Part shown: positions 33,893 to 41,431 of the stretch, piece by piece
Layout: every line of letters starts with the position of its first letter
How positions within the stretch are numbered: position 1 is the first letter of the stretch
DNA from: Streptomyces sp. MJM8645
GTDB taxonomy: Bacteria; Actinomycetota; Actinomycetes; Streptomycetales; Streptomycetaceae
Direction: 5' to 3'
Assembly (NCBI RefSeq): GCF_001625365.1
Contig: NZ_LJJF01000001.1
Span: forward strand, 5,446,001-5,510,000
Length of the DNA: 64,000 bases
Notes under the pieces: model-generated
Told to the model about the DNA's origin: nothing
Seen by the model: only the letters and a program-made list of their open reading frames with translations
Database searches by the model: none
Made by a program: the position numbers and the translations under genes

Positions 33893-33988
33893 ATGGGCGT
33901 CGCCTATCCGGTCGACGCCGTCAACCGGCCGCCGACACCCCCCGACGGCCGACTCCGTAAGGACGAACTCCCATGCGCGCCACCGTGA
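33893..33988 (+). other. Leaderless upstream ORF overlapping the alcohol dehydrogenase start
   Basis: An ATG seven bases after TAGAGT opens a 31-codon ORF beginning MGVAYPVDAVNRPP. It reads through the AAGGAC ribosome site of the dehydrogenase and stops 16 bases inside that gene, in another frame. If translated it could couple or tune dehydrogenase expression. There is no homology evidence; it may simply be chance. Confidence 0.35.
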
Positions 33989-35016
33989 TCCACGGCCCCA
34001 ATGACATCCGGATCGAAGAGGTCCCGGACCCGGTGATCCAGCACCCGACGGACGTCGTGGTGCGGGTGGTGAACGCCTGCATCTGCGGCAGCGACCTGTG
34101 GGCGTACCGCGGGGTGGCCCAGCGGGTGGCCGGGCAGCGGATCGGGCACGAGTTCCTGGGCGTGGTCGAGGAGGCGGGCGCCGAGGTGCGCGGCTTCGCG
34201 CCGGGCGACCTGGTGGTGGCGCCGTTCGTCTGGTCGGACGGCAGCTGCGACTTCTGCCGGGAGGGCCTGCAGACCTCCTGCCCGCACGGCGGGTTCTGGG
34301 GCGAGGTCGGCTCCGACGGCGGCCAGGGCGAGGCGGTGCGGGTGCCGTTCGCGGACGGCACGCTGGTGAAGCTGCCGAAGGAGGCCGCGGGCGACGAGAA
34401 GCTGCTGCCGGGGCTGCTGGCGCTGTCCGACGTGATGGCCACCGGGCACCACGCCGCCGTGTCGGCGCGGGTGCGCCCGGGCGTGACGGTCGCCGTGGTC
34501 GGCGACGGCGCGGTGGGCCTGTGCGGCGTGCTGGCGGCGCACCGGCTGGGCGCGGACCGCATCATCGCGCTGGGCCGGCACACCGCCCGCACCGACCTGG
34601 CCCGGCGCTTCGGCGCGACCGACGTGGTGGCCGAGCGCGGCGAGGCCGCGATCGAGGCGGTGAAGGAGCTGACCGGCGGCCAGGGTGCGCACGCGGTCCT
34701 GGAGGCGGTCGGGACCGAGGAGTCGATGCGTACGGCCGTCTCGATCGCCCGGGACGGCGGCGCGGTGGGCTACGTCGGCGTTCCGCACGGCGGCAGTGCG
34801 GGCGTCGACATCGGTCAGATGTTCGGCCGAAACGTTTCGCTCAACGGCGGCGTCGCCCCGGCCCGCGCCTACATCCCCGACCTGCTGCCGGACGTCCTCT
34901 CCGGGGCCATCGAGCCGGGTCTGGTGTTCGACCGCACGGTGGGCCTGGACGGTGTCCCGGACGGGTACCGGGCGATGGACGACCGCTCGGCGCTGAAGGT
35001 CCGGATCACTTTCTGA
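33973..35016 (+). CDS. Zinc-dependent medium-chain alcohol dehydrogenase
   Basis: 347 residues of the zinc MDR family. Catalytic-zinc residues are Cys38 (CICGSD) and His59-Glu60 (GHEFLG). The structural-zinc lobe has Cys92, Cys95 and Cys103, but the expected first Cys at 89 is Asp, so this site is Asp-Cys3 or weakened. The NAD(P) site is VAVVGDGAVGLCGVLAA. The alcohol or polyol used is unknown. A hairpin terminator follows, and the gene has its own promoter with a dyad. Confidence 0.9.
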   Translation: MRATVIHGPNDIRIEEVPDPVIQHPTDVVVRVVNACICGSDLWAYRGVAQRVAGQRIGHEFLGVVEEAGAEVRGFAPGDLVVAPFVWSDGSCDFCREGLQTSCPHGGFWGEVGSDGGQGEAVRVPFADGTLVKLPKEAAGDEKLLPGLLALSDVMATGHHAAVSARVRPGVTVAVVGDGAVGLCGVLAAHRLGADRIIALGRHTARTDLARRFGATDVVAERGEAAIEAVKELTGGQGAHAVLEAVGTEESMRTAVSIARDGGAVGYVGVPHGGSAGVDIGQMFGRNVSLNGGVAPARAYIPDLLPDVLSGAIEPGLVFDRTVGLDGVPDGYRAMDDRSALKVRITF

Positions 35017-35027
35017 CGATGCGTCAG

Positions 35028-35060
35028 AAGGGGCGGCACTGCTGGACGGTGCCGCCCCTT
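35028..35060 (+). terminator. Terminator of the alcohol dehydrogenase gene
   Basis: AAGGGGCGGCAC and GTGCCGCCCCTT form a perfect 12-bp stem with a nine-base loop, 11 bases after the stop. Confidence 0.8.
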
Positions 35061-35277
35061 CGGCATGTGGCGGCGGTGTTGTGAAGTGGCGCGAGTGGTG
35101 GTTTTCGGCCAATTGGATAGTGCGAGAGGGTGAACGACTGGCTGATCGCGGTCAACCCCTTTCGGGGCGGGCGCGACGCTCCTAGCATTGCGCGGCGCGC
35201 ACACGGATTGTGACGCCCCTCACGTCCGATCGTTCCCCGTGTGCGACCGCTACGCCGAAGGAGCGAGGAGAGACAGA

Positions 35278-35634
35278 GTGGATTCGCCGCCGATCACCAC
35301 TACCCCTACGGAAGTCCAACTCATCGATGAGAGCGAGGAGTTCCGTACCCTGAGGCGCTCGTTCCGGAGCTTCGCCTTCCCGGTCACCATCGGCTTCGTG
35401 CTCTGGTACCTGCTCTACGTGCTGCTCTCCTGCTACGCGCCCGGCCTGATGGGCGCCAAGGTCGTCGGGCACATCAACGTGGCCCTGGTGCTGGGGCTGC
35501 TGCAGTTCGTCACCACCTTCGCCATCGCCGCCTGGTACGCCCGCTACGCCGACCGGCGGATCGACCCGACCGCCGCCGCGATCCGCGAGGCCCACGGCGC
35601 CGTCGTCCACGCTCCCCGGGAGTCCGCCGAATGA
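35278..35634 (+). CDS. DUF485 membrane protein, ActP partner
   Basis: 118 residues with two membrane helices (about 37-58 and 72-94), and the conserved FRSFAFPVTIGFVLWYLLYVLLSCYAPG that marks DUF485. This family almost always precedes acetate/solute symporters of the ActP type (YjcH-ActP in E. coli) and is probably an accessory subunit. GTG start with AGGAGAG upstream. The next gene overlaps by four bases (ATGA). Confidence 0.88.
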   Translation: MDSPPITTTPTEVQLIDESEEFRTLRRSFRSFAFPVTIGFVLWYLLYVLLSCYAPGLMGAKVVGHINVALVLGLLQFVTTFAIAAWYARYADRRIDPTAAAIREAHGAVVHAPRESAE

Positions 35635-37241
35635 CCCTGCTCGCCAGCTCCGCCACGGAGCACCGCGGCATCACGATGACCCTCTTCGGGTTGTTCGTGC
35701 TGGCCACCCTCGCGATCACCGTCTGGGCCGGGCGGCAGACCAAGGACGCGGCCGACTTCTACGCCGGCGGCCGCGGCTTCACCGGATTCCAGAACGGCCT
35801 GGCCATCTCCGGCGACTACATGTCCGCCGCGTCCTTCCTCGGCATCGCCGGCGCCATCGCGCTCTCCGGCTACGACGGCTTCCTCTACTCGATCGGCTTC
35901 CTGGTCGCCTGGCTGGTCGCGCTGCTGCTGATCGCCGAACCGCTGCGCAACTCCGGCCGCTTCACCATGGCGGACGTCCTCGCGTTCCGGATGCGCCAGC
36001 GCCCGGTGCGCACCGCGGCGGGCGTCTCCACCATCGTGGTGTCGATCTTCTACCTGCTCGCCCAGATGGTCGGCGCCGGGACGCTGGTCGCCCTGCTGCT
36101 GGGGGTCAACGGGGACGCCGCCAAGCGCTGGACCATCGTCGCGGTCGGCGCGCTGATGGTCGTCTACGTGGTGATAGGGGGCATGAAGGGCACCACCTGG
36201 GTGCAGATCGTCAAGGCCGTGCTGCTGATCGCCGGCACCGCGCTGATGACCGTCCTGGTGCTCGCCAAGTACCACTTCAACCCCTCGGAACTGCTCGGCG
36301 CCGCCGCCAGCGCGAGCGGCAAGGGCGCGGCCTTCCTCGAACCGGGGCTGAAGTACGGGGCCAGCGACACCAGCAAACTCGACTTCATCAGCCTCGGGAT
36401 CGCGCTGGTGCTCGGCACCGCCGGCCTGCCGCACATCCTGGTCCGCTTCTACACCGTGCCCACCGCCAAGGCGGCCCGGAAGTCGGTGCTCTGGGCGATC
36501 GGCATCATCGGCGTCTTCTACCTGATGACCCTGGCGCTCGGCTTCGGCGCGGCGGCGCTGGTCGGCCCCAAGGCGATCAAGGCGGCCAACGCCTCCGGCA
36601 ACACGGCGGCCCCGCAGCTGGCCGAGGTGCTCGGCGGAGGCTCCGGCACCACCGGCGGCGCGATCCTGCTCGCGGTGATCTCCGCCGTCGCCTTCGCCAC
36701 CATCCTGGCCGTGGTCGCCGGACTCACCCTGGCGTCCTCCGCCTCCTTCGCGCACGACCTGTACGCCAACGTGATCCGGCGCGGCAAGGCCACCGAGAAG
36801 CAGGAGGTGCTCTCGGCGAAGTGGGCCGCCGTCGCGATCGGCGCGGTGGCCATCGTGCTCAGCCTCTTCGCGGGCAAGCTCAACACCGCCGCCCTGGTCG
36901 CCCTGGCCTTCGCGGTGGCCGCCTCGGCGAACCTGCCCACCCTGCTCTACTCGCTGTTCTGGAAGCGCTTCACCACCTCCGGCGCGGTCAGCTCGGTCTA
37001 CGCCGGCCTGATCAGCTCGGTGGTGCTGGTGGTCTTCTCCCCGGTGGTCTCCGGCGCGAAGACCTCGCTGTTCCCGGACACCGACTTCCACTGGTTCCCG
37101 CTGGAGAACCCGGGCCTGGTCTCCATCCCGATCGGCTTCCTGGCCGGGTGGATCGCCACCCTGCTGTCCAAGGACCGACCCGACCCGGCGAAGTACGCTG
37201 AACTGGAGGTTCGGGCGCTGACCGGGCTGGGCGCCCACTGA
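35631..37241 (+). CDS. actP: Cation/acetate symporter ActP
   Basis: 536 residues with about thirteen membrane helices of the sodium:solute symporter family. Signature parts are DFYAGGRGFTGFQNGLAISGDYMSAASFLG near the N-terminus and LPHILVRFYTVPTAKAARKSV in the middle. It imports acetate (or similar short acids). This links well with the ethylmalonyl-CoA genes at the left of the window, which allow growth on acetate, though they are 30 kb apart and not co-transcribed. Confidence 0.9.
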   Translation: MTLLASSATEHRGITMTLFGLFVLATLAITVWAGRQTKDAADFYAGGRGFTGFQNGLAISGDYMSAASFLGIAGAIALSGYDGFLYSIGFLVAWLVALLLIAEPLRNSGRFTMADVLAFRMRQRPVRTAAGVSTIVVSIFYLLAQMVGAGTLVALLLGVNGDAAKRWTIVAVGALMVVYVVIGGMKGTTWVQIVKAVLLIAGTALMTVLVLAKYHFNPSELLGAAASASGKGAAFLEPGLKYGASDTSKLDFISLGIALVLGTAGLPHILVRFYTVPTAKAARKSVLWAIGIIGVFYLMTLALGFGAAALVGPKAIKAANASGNTAAPQLAEVLGGGSGTTGGAILLAVISAVAFATILAVVAGLTLASSASFAHDLYANVIRRGKATEKQEVLSAKWAAVAIGAVAIVLSLFAGKLNTAALVALAFAVAASANLPTLLYSLFWKRFTTSGAVSSVYAGLISSVVLVVFSPVVSGAKTSLFPDTDFHWFPLENPGLVSIPIGFLAGWIATLLSKDRPDPAKYAELEVRALTGLGAH

Positions 37242-37271
37242 CCGGGCGCCCACCGACCGACCGGCGATGAC

Positions 37272-37307
37272 TATGCTGGCCCGGCCCGCCGTGACGGTGG
37301 CCGGGCC
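37272..37307 (+). promoter_or_regulatory. moaA promoter and 5' hairpin
   Basis: TATGCT (37272-37277) is a good -10 box. Directly after it GGCCCGGCC (37278-37286) and GGCCGGGCC (37299-37307) form a 9-bp stem, extended by CGCC/GGTG inside. The stem could end the actP transcript or lie at the 5' end of the moaA mRNA. It does not resemble the known Moco RNA motif. Confidence 0.4.
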
Positions 37308-37333
37308 GGCCGCATTCTCGGGAAGGGACGCAC

Positions 37334-38323
37334 GTGCTGCTCGACACCTTCGGACGCCAGGCCGTCGACCTGCGGGTATCCCTCACCGACCGGTGCAACC
37401 TCCGCTGCACCTACTGCATGCCGGAAGAGGGCCTGCGCTGGCTGGCCAAGCCCGAGCTGCTGACCGACGAGGAGATCGTCCGGCTGGTCACCCTCGCGGT
37501 GCGCGACCTGGGCGTCCGGGAGGTCCGCTTCACCGGCGGCGAGCCGCTGCTGCGCCCCGGCCTGGTCGCCATCGTCGCCGCCTGCTCGGAGCTGGAGCCG
37601 CGCCCCGAGCTGTCCCTCACCACCAACGGCATCGGGCTGGCCCGTACCGCGACGGCGCTGCGCGAGGCCGGGCTCGACCGGGTCAACGTCTCGCTGGACA
37701 CCCTCGACCCCGAGGTGTTCCACACCCTCACCCGCCGCCACCGCCACCAGGACGTGCTGGCCGGGCTGGCCGCCGCCGAGGCCGCCGGGCTGACGCCGGT
37801 CAAGCTGAACGCGGTGCTGATGCGCGGGGTCAACGACCACGAGGCGCCCGACCTGCTGGCCTGGTGCCTGGAGCACGGCTACGAGCTGCGCTTCATCGAG
37901 CAGATGCCGCTGGACGCCCAGCACGGCTGGGACCGCTCCGCGATGGTCACCGCCGAGGAGATCCTCGACCTGCTCGGTGCGCGGTTCACGCTCACCCCGG
38001 AGCCGTCCGCCCGCCGGGGCGCTGCGCCCGCCGAACGCTGGCTGGTGGACGGCGGCCCGGCCCAGGTGGGCGTGATCGCCTCCGTCACCCGCCCGTTCTG
38101 CCGGGCCTGCGACCGGACCAGGCTGACCGCCGACGGGCAGGTGCGCAACTGCCTGTTCGCGACCGGGGAGACGGACCTGCGCACCGCCCTGCGCTCGGGC
38201 GCGGACGACGCCGAGCTGGGCGCGCTGTGGCGGGCGGCGATGTGGGGCAAGAAGGCCGGGGCCGGGATCGACGACCCGGAGTTCCACCAGCCCGAGCGGC
38301 CGATGTCGGCGATCGGCGGCTAG
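37334..38323 (+). CDS. moaA: GTP 3',8-cyclase, molybdenum cofactor biosynthesis
   Basis: 329-residue radical SAM enzyme for the first step of molybdopterin synthesis. The SAM iron-sulphur cluster is bound by Cys21, Cys25 and Cys28 (RCNLRCTYC). The second cluster, which holds GTP, is bound by Cys256, Cys259 and Cys273 (FCRACDRTRL and NCLF). FTGGEPLLR is the SAM-binding GGE motif. The chain ends in the conserved Gly-Gly tail. The GTG start has GGAAGGGA upstream. No other moa gene is next to it. Confidence 0.96.
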   Translation: MLLDTFGRQAVDLRVSLTDRCNLRCTYCMPEEGLRWLAKPELLTDEEIVRLVTLAVRDLGVREVRFTGGEPLLRPGLVAIVAACSELEPRPELSLTTNGIGLARTATALREAGLDRVNVSLDTLDPEVFHTLTRRHRHQDVLAGLAAAEAAGLTPVKLNAVLMRGVNDHEAPDLLAWCLEHGYELRFIEQMPLDAQHGWDRSAMVTAEEILDLLGARFTLTPEPSARRGAAPAERWLVDGGPAQVGVIASVTRPFCRACDRTRLTADGQVRNCLFATGETDLRTALRSGADDAELGALWRAAMWGKKAGAGIDDPEFHQPERPMSAIGG

Positions 38324-38365
38324 CGGGCCTCGGGCGGCGTGGGAGGCCAGGAGCGCCCCGGGCGG

Positions 38366-38602
38366 TCAGGGCGTTTCGGACGACTCGGACGTCTCCGGGG
38401 TCCAGTCGGCGAAGGCGACGACCTCCTTGAGGAAGCCGCGCACGCCGAGGAACTGGGACAGGTGCTCACGGTGCTCGTCGCAGGCGAGCCAGGTCTTGCG
38501 GCGGTCCGGGGTGTGCAGCTTGGGGTTGTTCCACACCAGCACCCAACGGGCGTCCGCCCGGCAGCCCTTGGCGGAGCAGATCGGCGTCTGCGAGGTGTCC
38601 AT
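38366..38602 (-). CDS. Small zinc-binding-like protein, unknown function
   Basis: 78 residues. Cys9 and Cys14 (ICSAKGC) together with Cys41, His44 and His47 (ACDEHREH) could bind a zinc ion. The middle has RWVLVWNNPKLHTPDRRKTW. Similar small proteins are frequent in Streptomyces and are sometimes labelled acetone carboxylase, which their size does not support. GAGGAC precedes the ATG. It converges on moaA. Confidence 0.7.
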   Translation of the reverse strand: MDTSQTPICSAKGCRADARWVLVWNNPKLHTPDRRKTWLACDEHREHLSQFLGVRGFLKEVVAFADWTPETSESSETP

Positions 38603-38647
38603 CGGGTCGTCCTCAGCGCTAGGCGGGTGGTCTGCACCGCCAGTGTT

Positions 38648-38812
38648 TCACGCGCTCCGCGCGGCCCGGAGGGAGCCCGCCCGGATCCGGGCATGGCGAC
38701 GCCGGGCAGCCACGGGGGGAGCCGCCCGGCGTCGGTCCGTCGCTCCGACGGGGGATGCGGAGCGCGTACGCAGTATGTCACGCCAGGGGCCTCGGATGGG
38801 GAGGTCTTGCAT
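38648..38812 (-). other. Possible short Arg-rich ORF
   Basis: An ATG after an AT-rich GATTAATC opens a 54-codon ORF starting MQDLPIRGPWRDILRTRS, then very Arg-rich. An AGAAGAAG lies 13-20 bases upstream. The composition beyond residue 20 looks like a shadow of GC-rich non-coding DNA. It is listed only because the 277-base gap otherwise has no gene. Confidence 0.2.
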
Positions 38813-38879
38813 GATTAATCTGAGCTTCTTCTGAGCTTTCTTCGAGCCTGATTCTCTCGAAACGTCGCGAAACGGACGG

Positions 38880-39275
38880 TCAGTTCGGGCCCTGTGAAGG
38901 ATCGGTGGCAGCGGACTTTGCCCCATCTGTACCGGGGGCCCCAGCTGCCCCACCCCTCCCACCCGTCCCACCGGGGCCGAGCATCAGCGGGGTGTCCAGC
39001 GGGATGTCGAAGGTGCTCGGCAGTCCCGGCGCCCGCTCCCGGCCCGCGTTGGCGATCAGGACGGCGAAGTACGGCAGCAGCACGGCGCCGGCCAGCGCCG
39101 CGAACGCCAGCCACCGCTGGACGTCCCACAGCACCACGGCGAGCAGCACGCAGACCGTCCGGAGCAGCATCGAGACCACGTAGCGGCGCTGCCGCCCGCG
39201 GACGTCCTCGGTGAGGCTGCTCCGCGCTCCCGTGATCCGGTGGACCTGTTGTCCACCGTCGGCGCTCTTGCCCAT
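38880..39275 (-). CDS. DUF3099 membrane protein
   Basis: 131 residues. QQVHRITGARSSLTEDVRGRQRRYVVSMLLRTVCVLLAVV is the conserved DUF3099 start, followed by two membrane helices (about 35-52 and 56-77) and a disordered Gly/Pro tail. GGTAGGAC lies before the ATG. The family is restricted mainly to actinobacteria and has no known function. Confidence 0.8.
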   Translation of the reverse strand: MGKSADGGQQVHRITGARSSLTEDVRGRQRRYVVSMLLRTVCVLLAVVLWDVQRWLAFAALAGAVLLPYFAVLIANAGRERAPGLPSTFDIPLDTPLMLGPGGTGGRGGAAGAPGTDGAKSAATDPSQGPN

Positions 39276-39452
39276 GTCCTACCGCCCTCGTCCACGCTCC
39301 CGCGCGACTCGCCGCGCGGCCTCCTCACGGTACGCCTGGGCAGCGGGGACGACGAGACCGGGTGGGGCGGACCCACCCGGTCGGGTGTGCGAAGGGACTG
39401 TCCGGCCGATCGGGACGGCCGATCGGGACGGCAACAGGGATAGTGAGGGGCC

Positions 39453-40004
39453 TCACGACCGCCGGGAGAGGAACTGCGGCGGGACGGCGTCGGTGAGCCA
39501 GACGCCGTTGTCGCTGATCCGGAACTCGTGGCCGGCCGCCGCCATCGCGGCCGCGTTCACGGTGAGCACCACCGGGCGGCCGTGCCGGGCGCCGACCCGG
39601 ACCGCGGTCTCGGTGTCCGCGGACAGGTGGACGTCCTGCCGGGCCATCGGGCGCAGGCCCTCCCGGAAGATCGACGCCAGGTGGCGGTCGGCGGTGCCGT
39701 GGTAGAGCACCGGGGGCGGCACGGTGGCGGCCAGGCCGAGGTCGACCGCCACCGTGTGGCCCTGGTTGGCGCGGATCGAGAGACCGTCCGCGGAGTAGCC
39801 GAAGCGGCGCTTGTTGTTGGTCGCCACCACGTGGTCCAGATCGGCCCTGGTCAGCCGGTTGCCCTTCGCCGCGAGGGCGGTGAGGAGCACGTCGATCCGG
39901 ATCCAGCCGGACTCGTCCAGCGTGACGCCCACCCGCTCCGGTTCGTGCCGCAGGATGCGCGACAGCATCTTGCTCGTCTTGACCAGCCGCTTCTCGTCCA
40001 TCAT
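39453..40004 (-). CDS. kptA: RNA 2'-phosphotransferase (KptA/Tpt1)
   Basis: 183 residues. The N-terminal winged-helix part has LVKTSKMLSRILRHEPERVGVTLDESGW, and the ADP-ribosyltransferase part has LYHGTADRHLASIFREGL, MARQDVHLSAD and the closing NGVWLTDAVPPQFL. The enzyme moves a 2'-phosphate from RNA to NAD, giving ADP-ribose 1,2-cyclic phosphate. In fungi it serves tRNA splicing; the bacterial role is unclear because no matching splicing ligase is known. Two ATG codons adjoin; the first is used here. Confidence 0.92.
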   Translation of the reverse strand: MMDEKRLVKTSKMLSRILRHEPERVGVTLDESGWIRIDVLLTALAAKGNRLTRADLDHVVATNNKRRFGYSADGLSIRANQGHTVAVDLGLAATVPPPVLYHGTADRHLASIFREGLRPMARQDVHLSADTETAVRVGARHGRPVVLTVNAAAMAAAGHEFRISDNGVWLTDAVPPQFLSRRS

Positions 40005-40033
40005 GTCTCTCGTATCCCCCCGTTGGTCAGTGG

Positions 40034-41431
40034 CTATGAGGCCTGGCTGACCGAACTCATGTTGAAGTCCGCGACACGCACGGGTGGCATCGCGGTGCGG
40101 GTGAAGTAGTCGCTCCACTCGCGGGGCAGGCAGCGCTCGGTGCGGCCCGCCTCGGTGATCCGGTCCAGCAGGTCCACCGGGGACTCGTTGAACCGGAAGT
40201 TGTTGACCGCGCCGACGACTTCGCCGTTCTCGACCAGGTAGACGCCGTCCCGGGTCAGACCGGTGAGCAGCAGCGTCGCCGGGTCCACCTCGCGGATGTA
40301 CCAGAGGCAGGTGAGCAGCAGGCCGCGCTCGGTGCGGGCGATCATCTCGTCCAGGGTCGGCGCGCTGTCCTGGTCGGCCGTCTCCAGCACCAGGTTGTCG
40401 CCGAACGGGCGCAGCGGCAGACCGGTGAGGCCGGCGGAGTGGCGGCTGGTGACCAGGTCGGCCAGCACGCCCTCGCGGATCCACTCGGTGGCCTCGATCG
40501 GCAGGCCGTTGTCGAAGACCGAGATGTCCCCGCCGGTCGAGTGCGCGAGGACGAACGGCTCCGACTCCAGGCCGGGTTCGGCCGGGTCCGTGCGCAGCGT
40601 GAGCGGCAGCCCGGCGAGCTTGTCGCCGATCCGGGTGCCGCCGCCGGGCTTGGAGAAGACGGTGCGGCCCTCGTGGGCGTCGCGGCCGACGGCGGACCAG
40701 GCGAGGCAGAGCATCAGGTCGGCGACGGCCGAGGGCGGCAGCAGCGTCTCGTACCGGCCGGCCGGCAGGTCCACCTTGCGGGCGCCCCAGCCGAGGCGCT
40801 TGGTCAGCTCGGTGTGCAGGGCGGTGACGTCCACGTCGGAGAAGTCCCGGGTGGCGGCGCCGGCCCACGCGGAGCCGGACAGGTCGGCGGTCTTGGCGTT
40901 GATCTCGACCATGCCGGTCGGCTGGTCGTGGCGCAGCCGCAGGCCGGTGGAGGTGCCCAGGTAGCTGCTGACCACCTCGTGCCGGGCGAAGCCGTACAGC
41001 AGTTCGCCCTGCGCGGCGGCCCGGGCGAAGGCCTCGCCGAGGGCCGGGCCGAAGGCGTCGAACACCGCGATCGAGGTCTCGGCGGGCGGCCGGGTGAAGT
41101 CCGGGGAGGACGGCCGGTCGGCCACCAGCGGCTGGGCGTCCTCGGCCGGGCCGGCCGCGCGGGCGGCCTCCTCGGCGGCGCGGACCAGGCCCTCCACCTC
41201 GTCCGGGGTGACGGCCTCGCGGGAGACCACGCCGGAGGCGGTGCCCTCGGCCCCGGCCACGGTGGCGATCACGGTGAGGCGGCGGCCGCGGGTGACGCCG
41301 TTGGTGGTCAGTGAGTTGCCGGCCCAGCGCAGGTTGGCGGTGGACTCCTCGTCGGCGATCACCACGCAGCCGTCGGCGCGGGCGAGGCCGAGTGCCAGCT
41401 CGACCAGTTCGTGGGGCTGCATCGCGGTCAT
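40034..41431 (-). CDS. tldE: TldE/PmbA-type metalloprotease subunit
   Basis: 465 residues of the TldD/PmbA family. It lacks the HExxxH zinc motif, as TldE should. Conserved parts are LRWAGNSLTTNGVTRGRRLTVI at the N-terminus, PAGRYETLLPPSAVADLM in the middle and LLTGLTRDGVYLVENGEVVGAVNNFRFNESPVDLL at the end. It pairs with the upstream TldD to form the heteromeric protease that matures modified peptides and degrades unfolded ones. ATG overlaps the TldD stop by one base (ATGA on the coding strand). Confidence 0.92.
   Translation of the reverse strand: MTAMQPHELVELALGLARADGCVVIADEESTANLRWAGNSLTTNGVTRGRRLTVIATVAGAEGTASGVVSREAVTPDEVEGLVRAAEEAARAAGPAEDAQPLVADRPSSPDFTRPPAETSIAVFDAFGPALGEAFARAAAQGELLYGFARHEVVSSYLGTSTGLRLRHDQPTGMVEINAKTADLSGSAWAGAATRDFSDVDVTALHTELTKRLGWGARKVDLPAGRYETLLPPSAVADLMLCLAWSAVGRDAHEGRTVFSKPGGGTRIGDKLAGLPLTLRTDPAEPGLESEPFVLAHSTGGDISVFDNGLPIEATEWIREGVLADLVTSRHSAGLTGLPLRPFGDNLVLETADQDSAPTLDEMIARTERGLLLTCLWYIREVDPATLLLTGLTRDGVYLVENGEVVGAVNNFRFNESPVDLLDRITEAGRTERCLPREWSDYFTRTAMPPVRVADFNMSSVSQAS

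Noticed and set aside
37278..37307. Hairpin upstream of moaA considered as a molybdenum-cofactor riboswitch
   Set aside because: Too short and lacks the multi-stem architecture of the known Moco RNA; more likely a simple terminator or 5' stem.
38366..38602. Annotation of the 78-residue protein as acetone carboxylase
   Set aside because: It is far too short for any acetone carboxylase subunit and shows only a possible zinc site.
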